Shown: one piece after another, positions 25,601 to 35,161 of the stretch
Layout: each line of letters begins with the position of its first letter
Numbering within the stretch: position 1 is the first letter of the stretch
The notes under the pieces: generated by a model
Seen by the model: the letters and a program-made list of their open reading frames with translations, nothing else
Databases searched by the model: none
Told to the model about the DNA's origin: nothing
Made by a program: the position numbers and the translations under genes
NCBI GenBank assembly: GCA_963989385.1
Contig: OZ022502.1
Span: 49,221,454-49,285,453, forward strand
Source of the DNA: Ctena decussata
Taxonomy: Eukaryota; Mollusca; Bivalvia; Lucinida; Lucinidae
DNA length: 64,000 bases
Direction of reading: 5' to 3'

Positions 25601-28600
25601 CGTCATATTTGGCTTCCGCTGAGACTGTCCGTGAACTCTTGCTTCCTGCAGAGACTACTGTCCTCGAGAAATGGCTTCCTGCCGAGACTGTCCGCGTGAC
25701 TCTGCTTCCTGCCGAGAGCCTCGGCAGGAAGCAGAATCACGCGGACAGTCTCTGCAGGAAGCCATTTATCATGTACAGAAGTCTCGGCAGAAAGCAAGAG
25801 TTCGCGGACAGTCTCGGCGGAAGCCAGATGTGATGTACAGTCTCTGCAGGAAGCGAAAATTGGCGGAATCGATTATACCCTGTGATGCCTGTTTAGAGCG
25901 TGTGACACCGAACACCAATCCGTTACGATGCGTTCTACGTACACACTGTGCTAGAATAAAACAGAGAGCTCAAAGTGGGTGGGAAATGGCAGAAAGAGTG
26001 TCATGTTTATTTCTAATATAACAGTGCTGAGCTAGTTTTCGCTTGAAAAGTTTAAACTGCGGCTCACTGCGATAAATAAAAGTGAGCCATGACACGAGAA
26101 AACCAACAATGTGGTTGTGCGCCCAGCGCAGACTCAGGTCAGCCTAGGCTTCCGCTCAGTCTGATCAGGCTCTTCTCTAAACGCTTATAGGGTAGCTAAG
26201 GGTCTAAGCTACCTCCATGCGTACTGCGAAGACTCTGATCAGACTGGGCGGATGCCCAGGCTGATCTGAGTCTGCGCTGGGCGCACGACCACATTGTTGG
26301 TTTTCTCGTGTCGCGGCTCAAATACAAGTAAAGATCGTAACAGTTGATCATAAAAATAAGCGTTTTCGATCATGCTGGATGTAAAGGCGACAATGTAAGT
26401 GAAGATGAGTATCCGGAGTGCCATCAGTGAGGTCTGCTGATCCACTTACAAACCTCAGAAACGAAAAAAAAAAAAAAAAAAAAAAAACAGAATAAATAAA
26501 TAAATAAAATAAAAAATAAATAAATTAAAAATAAAGATTTTATTTATAACAGTTAAGCGTAGTTTTCGGACGTATCTTCTATGTCTATATATAGCTAAAT
26601 GTCAGCTTCACTCGGCAATCGAGTACGTATACCCACCAGCTCTGGACAATGGAAATGTGAAAATACACGAAAGCACGATTTCTCATATTTTACAGTAGCA
26701 ATTTTTTTAAAAACTCAATCGTGTTAAGAGTCATCTGAGACATTTTTTTTTACATTTTTACGAAAACGTTGTTATGAGTGCAACAATACATTTTAACCGT
26801 TTCTTATCCACTTTAAAGTGCTATGAATCCTTAGGAGGAAGTCGGGTAACTTCGGACAGCGGGTAATTTCGGACACTGACATTGTTTCCTTTATATGGCA
26901 GTTGTTTGGAACTAAAACAGAAATTAACTGGCCAAACAGAGAAAATCCTGATGAGACGGCTCATATGTTTATATTCTCCTTCAGATTGTGGAACTGAATA
27001 CTATATTCCAAACGGCTACGCGGTATTCCACGATAAAAAGACGACATATAAGAGCACGGTTGATGTTTACTGCAACACCGGGTACAACCGGAAAGGCGAT
27101 GATTTCATCAGTTGCACCGTTAATGGAACATGGACTAATGACACATCATGTCATGTAAAACGTAAGAACTTTGTTTAACACTACAGTATATGGATACCTT
27201 TCATGGATTGGCCGCCATGTTACAAGGAAGACCCCCCCCCCCTTAATTAAGAATTATAATTTGATTTTTCAGCGTTCATCGTGTGATGAAGCCAGTGGGC
27301 GGAGCTAAAATTCCATGAAGCGCGAAGCGCTTCTTGTAGAATTTTAGCTCCGCCCACTGGCTTCTTCACACGATGAACGCTAAAAAATCAAATTTTTATT
27401 CTTATATTTACACTTTATTTGTGAACCTCTCAGTGCCGTTTTCGTGGTAATTTGGTGTAGAAAAGGCAAAATATGGGTCGAAGAAAAGAGAGTAACGACA
27501 TGTTCGGCCATGGCGTTAAACAGCTGTCGCCCTGAAGAGGCGTCAATCGAACGTTACAAGAACCAATCAGGACGTTTGTTTACATACGACGTCGCTTGAC
27601 GACAACGTCACATGATCAACTGTCGTTCATCGGTGTATGAAGCCAGTTGCTCTAATGGGTTCACCTATGGGAAGTCAGTGGCAAGTGTAAATATTCAACA
27701 TTGAATCAACGTTGATTCAACGTAACGGCGTTGAATTAACTTTGATTTATTGTTGATTTAACAGAAAAGTACTGAGTTGCTTCCCTGGAGGATGCAGTCT
27801 ATTCTCAAATGGGGCCTACTCTTAAAGGAAAAAAGTATATATATGAGCCTCGACACGAGAAAAACAACAATGTGGTCGTGCGGCCAGCGCAGACTCAGAT
27901 CAGCCTGGGCATCCACCTAGTCTGATCAGACTCTAAGCGAAGCGCTAAATGGGTAGCTGAGAGTCTAAGCTAGCTTCATGCGGACAGCGAAGACTCTGAT
28001 CAGACTGGGCGGATGCCCAGGCTGATCTGAGTCTGCGCTGGTCGCACAACCACATTGTTGGTTTTGTCGTGTCGCGGCTCATATTTATATATATATATAT
28101 AGAAGCGCCTGATTTCATGTTTATACGTTGGCGAGACCCTGACCTTATTTTCTGGCACAGAGTCATTTTTCAGTAGAAACAGTGAAAAAAAAAACAAAAA
28201 AAAACAATGTACATGTATTGTATAAAATTCCAACCAATGTCGACGGGTTCTGGAATCTAAGCAAATAGTTTAGAAGATTGTTTGCTGTCATTCAGCCATA
28301 TTGGTTTTACACGAAATTGACTCTTCTAAAACCCTTGGAATCCGGTAGCCTACAATACTTTTGATACTGCAGTATTAAGTTTAAACTTTTGTTGACATGA
28401 CGTAAATGAGCATTTTCTTCTTAAGAAAATAATAAAGAATGACAGAACCTCATTTTTAATTCAGTGCGTATGTAGTTGATTTGCACCATGGTCTCTTATT
28501 TTCAAAGTAAAGTGCATATCTTAAATATGTTCTTGCCTTTATAAATGGTTATTTATGACAGTTTTTTAGCCCACAGATCAGCGCGAGCTGACTACGCTAA

Positions 28601-31600
28601 AGCTAATTCAAGAGTTTTATAAAGATCGACACGCCCTCATGATGTGAATAATAAACGAGACGTCAAGGTTATAAGTAATTTAATCTTTAATCCATTTATA
28701 TCTAGTGGACCCTTCTATCCTGGTGTATTGGGTGAGTCCATTAGTCATTTAAGGTCTGTTAAGTATGGTTATGTAGAACCTTATCAGACACCGCATGTTG
28801 CGGCGTCTGATCTGGCTATGCACTGTTTGCTTATATCCCTTTTATGAGACACTAGGCATAAATGGGTTAATTGAGTATTGCGGACATAGCTTGTTGGTAC
28901 GAACTTAGAAATTGTTGTAGGGATATTGGTATGAGTCGTTCTTTAACATACTATACTATCATTATATAGATATTGTCACTATACATAGAGGATCTTACAC
29001 GAGTGGTCATTTCATATGAGATTTATGAAACGAGCCTTCGCCGAAGGCTCGTTTCATAAATTTCATATGAAATGACCAAGAGTGTAAGATTTTGTTTATC
29101 ATATGACCCTTTGAAGTAGGATTTTATCGTCTTCAATATGAACATTATTTCCTTAAGAAAACGCATTGTTGACATGGACGTTGTCAATGACGTTACGTGT
29201 ACGCGCCAAAGTGTTATTACACGTGTGGTCATACGATTTTATGACACGCCGTTATCCACTGAATAACAGCGACGTCATATGTTGTACATAGATTTTTCTA
29301 AATAAATATGTTTAAACCAACATACTATGCAAGCAGATTATGCCGTTTTAGCAAACTTCGTTCGGCTACTCAAAACAGGGCACATGATGTTATTTAAAAG
29401 ATCGCCTTATAGCTTATCCAATGTTAACCATACTTTTTAACATTGTTACACAAATATTAGCTCGTTGCATTGATGACCTATGAGTTAATGCATATTACGT
29501 GTTTTAAACTGATGAGCATATTTTTATCAATCAGTAAAAATTTCGCAAAGACAAATATTCTTCCTTATCGGGTGTCTAAAACCTATTTTGCAACAGTCCA
29601 GTGAAATTGATATTATCCTGTCTCACATACGTAATGACATAACAGGGCCATACACAGGGTGTGTTCTTTATAATGGAGAATATGTGTCTTTAAGCAAAGT
29701 TCTCGCAATAAAAATATCTTTATTATTGAAGTGTGGAATTCATGTTTTTACGATTCTTTTGCATTTCTGCAGAATGTCCGTCCGACTTTTCTATTGCGCA
29801 CAGTTATGCCAACTTCACAGGAAGAGGGACCGCTTTTGGCATAGTGATACCAGTTACTTGTGAGTCTGGCTATGAAGTTTCTGGAGAAAGTTATGCCATT
29901 TGTCAGAAAGACGGAAAATGGAGTACCACAAAATGTGAACTAAAAGGTTTGTATATCACACCAGAGCTGGGGATGAGGAGATTTACTGGTTATCATTGTC
30001 TTGCCTGCGCCTAGCAGTACGAGACTTAAGTATTACTGCTCCGGCGTTGTCGGTGGCGTAAAGTGTGGTCCAGTTCTCTGGTTTATCTCCTTTAGTGACA
30101 TCAATAAATGCGCAAACAGGCGAGATATCACCTTTCCCTGAATTCTTGTCCTGTGATATGTTTGCTGATTTTCTTTAAAACATAAATTAAACATATGATG
30201 TGACCTTCATTAGAATCGTCTCAGCGAGACGGTTCTAATGAATGTCACAACCTATGTTTTAGTAGGTATAAGAAAAAATATCCCGGACTTGTCACATGTT
30301 CAGCTTTTTGCTCATAACTCTGATGTGAGCCGCGACACGACAAAACCAACAATGTGGTTGTGCGCCAAGCGCAGACTCAGATCAGCCTGGGCATCCGCCC
30401 AGACTGATCAGAGTCTTCGCTGTCCGCATGAAGGTAGCTTAGACCCTTAGCTACCCTTTGAGCGCCTAGTGGAGAGTCTGATCAGACTCGGCTGATGGCC
30501 AGGCTGATCTGAGTCTGCGCTAGGCGCACAACTACTTTGTTGGTTTTCTCGTGTCGCGGCTCATATGTCTGGTGACTTTAATATATTTTAACACAGAGTA
30601 AACCGCAAGTGTAGAGGCTACGATGACGAGGGTAAGTAAATTACTGCCAAAGCTTTTGCTTCGAAACAATAAGACATTTTCTTGAATTTATGAAAATTAC
30701 GTGAAAATACATAAATACAAATTATTCATATGCAGCTTGGCGGCACAAAAACAAATCGAAAAGGGAACGCAGTGCCTGCCTGTACACATGTACAAGTAAG
30801 CAGCTTCTGTGAAATTTTGTAAGATCAACACAATTTTAATATACTTCTACATATGACCACTTGAAAAGTTGGTGATTTCGACAAGATATATTCATCATCA
30901 CAGGCATGTCAATGTAAAATGCAATAAGGAATTAGCCACTATGAAGAAGTAGGGAAATTCTCAGGAACTGACACAATTCAATCCCAGATCCAACCCAAGA
31001 TACCAGGTGGGAAAAAGACAACATAAGATAGTCACCACCAAAGACATCACCAGCGGCAGCCATGTGAACAGCCATTTCCTATATAGGTGGTCACCGGGCT
31101 AGCCTTAACATCACAAACAATATATCAACAACAGACATGATAGCAATAAACAATGCATAAAACAACCTAGAAGAACCAAAGCAGAAGTGCCGCCTTGAGA
31201 CGGCCGGTAATAAAATTACTAGGGGCTTAAACGCCTGAATTCCCCAAAGCCAGTAGTATAAAACACGATTGTGCGTATTATGAAGCCCACCACACTCATT
31301 CTCCAGGCACACTTCTGATCGAGTGTCCTTCATTCCAGATTGTGGGACAAAGTATGATCTCGATAACGGTAAAGTGGACTTTACAAAGCGAACCACAAAG
31401 TATAAATCTACAATTCCTGTAACTTGTAACACGGGATATAAGGTGTCCGGAGAAGAGTCCATCACTTGTAAATCCAGTGGGAAATGGAGTGTTCAGACAC
31501 GGTGTTCTCTTCAAAGTGAGTTTTAAATGAATTCATGATATAATCTACACGGAATTAAATGACTTGGGAATAAAAATTGTTTGAGAAAATCTGAAACTTC

Positions 31601-34600
31601 TTTTGAAAGAATTTCAGATTGTAATGTCATTGAAAAATTGGCGGAGCATGGCATACACTGTTAGCCATGCTCCGCAACCAATGCCGTCATATATCTGTTA
31701 CCATAGCAACTAAAAATTCATATTGATGTCAGAGTCACGGCATTTCCATTGTTAATATGGTAACAGATCTATGACGCCATCTCATTCGATAGGAGTATGG
31801 CATACAGTATGTGTCATGCTCCTCTCAAATTATAAGTGAGATGCTAACTGAAAGTCATACAATTGAAAAGTGTGAATTTCTCAAACATATAATTCATTAT
31901 CAACACATTTGTTGTCACCAGATCTGTCGCATTTTTCGCAGGAATGCTGGGAAATTTCATTTTGTATTACTCGACAGTCATACTTTCAAAGTTTGGTCGC
32001 CATATTTATCCCAAACAGAATAATACGCATGAACATGTGCGTAAAATACGAGATGGCATGACGAGCTACCGTTAACATACCTAAGCCTATCAAATGGCAG
32101 GTCTGGCCCCGAGGTTATAAAACTTTTTTCATGCTCAACTCAGCTGAGCATGAAATTTTACCTGCAAATAAATAGCAAATTACTGATAAGTACAGTTGTT
32201 TTCTTGCTCAGTTTAGCTGAGTATCAAATTTTCTCTGCTTATATATATGAAAATGCCAACATAAGTTGGCATTTTCCTATTTATCAGCAGAGAAAATTTC
32301 ATGATCAGCTGAGATGAGCACGAAAAAAGTTTTATAACCTCGGGGCCTGATCACGAAACAGAAGTGACATGTGTTTAGAAATGTTCGGCATTTAGTGATA
32401 CTACTAGACTATGTCCATCTCGATTCTTTTCTGGTACTTGCGGACCTGATCAAAACTGCCGAAAATAACAATGAAAACCAGTCAACAGAAAATAACATTA
32501 AATCAGTCGTAACCTTTTCTAAAATGCTTCCGTATTTCAAACATCGTCTATGCCCAGTGGCGTCGACAATAATGGCAAACTTTGGTAAATCGACAAATAT
32601 TGAAAAACACCGACAGATAACATGTTCGGCCTTTAACACTCGCGTGCCGGAATTACCATATTTTCATAAGACGGATCTAGATTTTGGGATTAGTTTAAAC
32701 ACATTTTATTTCATAGCATCACAATACCACATGTATTTACATAACATGAGAATATTTAAAGGATCAGAACGGAAGCTAAGGCTTATCGAGTTCTGATCCT
32801 AAATTTTATAAAAATTTCAAGCGACCTCTATTATTTATATCATTATATTTGTTGGCTTTTTTCAGACTGTGGAACAGTATATAAGCTGGATCGAGGACAC
32901 GTCGACTTCGCCGGTTATAAAACGACGTACGACAGCAAGGTTCCCGTTATCTGCGACGACGGTTATGAGCATGACGACGACTCCGAAATCACATGTCAAA
33001 AGGACGGAAAATGGAGCAAAGTTGAGTGTGTCGGTGGTGAGTTTTAGCAGTCTTTATTCCAATACCGCATTTTTGTGGTTATACGGCGCGGTATTCTCTT
33101 TCTCACAATTCCCGAAATCCATGTACGTCGTAAAAACGGATCTAGATTTTTGTCGAATTTTTTAAGACCGATCTAGATACATGTAAAGTTTTGGTATTGT
33201 TTTGAAGACGGATAAAGATTTTTGGGATTGTCTTGGAAGGAAGAATCCCATTTCATAGCAGGGTTTCACGAAATTAGTTTAGATATATTGAGTCAGTCTA
33301 GAGATGCAATGACACTGTTTTATATCTAGAACAAATAAGATAAATTGGCTGAATTCTGGGAACATTTATCTAAAGGAATATATAACTGCGAATGCAAAGT
33401 TTAGCTTTTGCACAGGTAGTTTACAGGCTAATCTTTGCAAACACGGTTCCTTGTTTACAATGAACATAGTCCAGAATCATGCAGATGAACCGCACTTTCC
33501 CTGGCCGTTAAGTTATAAAAAGTTGATAATTTTAGGCATATCCTACGTAGTTACTGTATCCCACCGGGCAAATGATGTCGAAATGACGTCGAACTGACAT
33601 CGATGCGATGTAATGACGTCGCATCGACGTCAGTACGACGTGATTTCGACGTCATGTGCCCGGTGGAATTGGATGAAACAAGCTTGAGTAATCGGCATTT
33701 GTGACTTTTTTTTGCTTATATTGATAATATTTTTAGCCAAATCTGGAAAAAAATGAAGAATGGGTCAAATTTTAGGACACAATCAGCAACAGACTTCTAT
33801 TTTTGAACGATACAGAACCGGCTGACATTTTCTGTTGCTATCAGGATATACCCAGATCCCTGGATCACACCCGGCGCAAGCGCCAAATTTGATCCTTGAA
33901 TCTGGGTACATCTACTCGGCGTGATGCAGTAGATCGGATCAAGTGACTGTAACCATGGTCACCGTTGGCTAGTTGGCGTCATGAGGCACACAACGTCTTA
34001 TCAACATAAATGTAATAGTCAGTGCAACGTTCGGATGCACAGAACACTGCCACAACGTCGTATCAAAGTCATTGCAACGTCATGACGTTGCAATGACTTT
34101 GATACGGCGTTGTGTCAATGACGTTGCCATAACTTTGATACGACGTTGTGTCAATGACGTCGCAATGACTTTGATACGACGTTGTGGCAATGACGTTGCA
34201 ATGACTTTGATACGACGTTGTGGCAATGACGTTGCAATGACTTTGATACGACGTTGCAATGACTTTGATACGACGTTGTGTCAATGACGTTGCAATGACT
34301 TTGAAACGACGTTGTGGCAATGACGTTGCAATGACTTTGATACGACGTTGTGTCAGTGACGTTGCAATGATTTTGATACGACGTTGTGTCAATGGCGTTG
34401 CAATGACTTTGATACGACGTTGTGTCAATGACGTTGTAATGACTTTGATACGACGTTGTGGCAATGACGTTGCAATCACTTTGATTAGACGTTGTGGCAA
34501 TGACGTTGCAATGACTTTGATACGACGTTGTGTCAATAACGATGCAATGACTTGACACGACGTGGGTCAACATTATGTGCCTTTTTGGTAGACTGATTCG

Positions 34601-35075
34601 TGATGTCTTTGTCCCCGAAAGAAAATGACCATTTCTCGGACAATTAAATTATCTAATCAAACGGTTTTCTGTTTCAGGAGTGTTTGGTAAGAACTCAACC
34701 CTAATATGGGCTCTGATCGGAATTGGTATATTTTTGATCCTTGTCAGTATTGGCATTGTCATCTTAAAGTTCAAGAGAATGCTGTGAGTGGATTTTAGCT
34801 TTCAAGACTTGATTTAGGTTTTCAGTAATGCTCATCCATTTGAACTTTTTAGCGAAACCTCTCTCATTTTCTCTCTCTCACCTCTTCTCTCTGTCTTCTT
34901 TTTAAATTACTTTCCCCAATTTTCTTCCTATATTCAGTATTTCTTCTGTTTTTCTCTTTTTTCTTAATTTTTCCATTTAACTTCTGGTACTTGTCTTTTT
35001 CATCAAAATCATGACTGTCATTACCCTATTCTGCTTCTCGCTTTTCTTTTGTCTCTGTCTGTCTGTCTGTCTGTT

Positions 35076-35161
<86 letters not shown>

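Noticed and set aside
25609..26021. Overlapping ORFs of 64-116 codons on both strands
   Set aside because: They arise from the 333-bp palindrome and its stop-free 21-bp motif.
32371..32796. 141-codon plus-strand ORF
   Set aside because: It lies in an intron of gene A, has no motif, no paired copy in gene B and no splice signals. It is likely chance.
34050..34563. CRISPR-like array
   Set aside because: Units are contiguous without unique spacers and the context is eukaryotic intron.
34069..34573. ORFs of 98-155 codons on both strands with repeated peptide units
   Set aside because: They are produced by the 36-bp minisatellite, whose unit is divisible by three and stop-poor. No start context, splice role or non-repeat sequence supports them.
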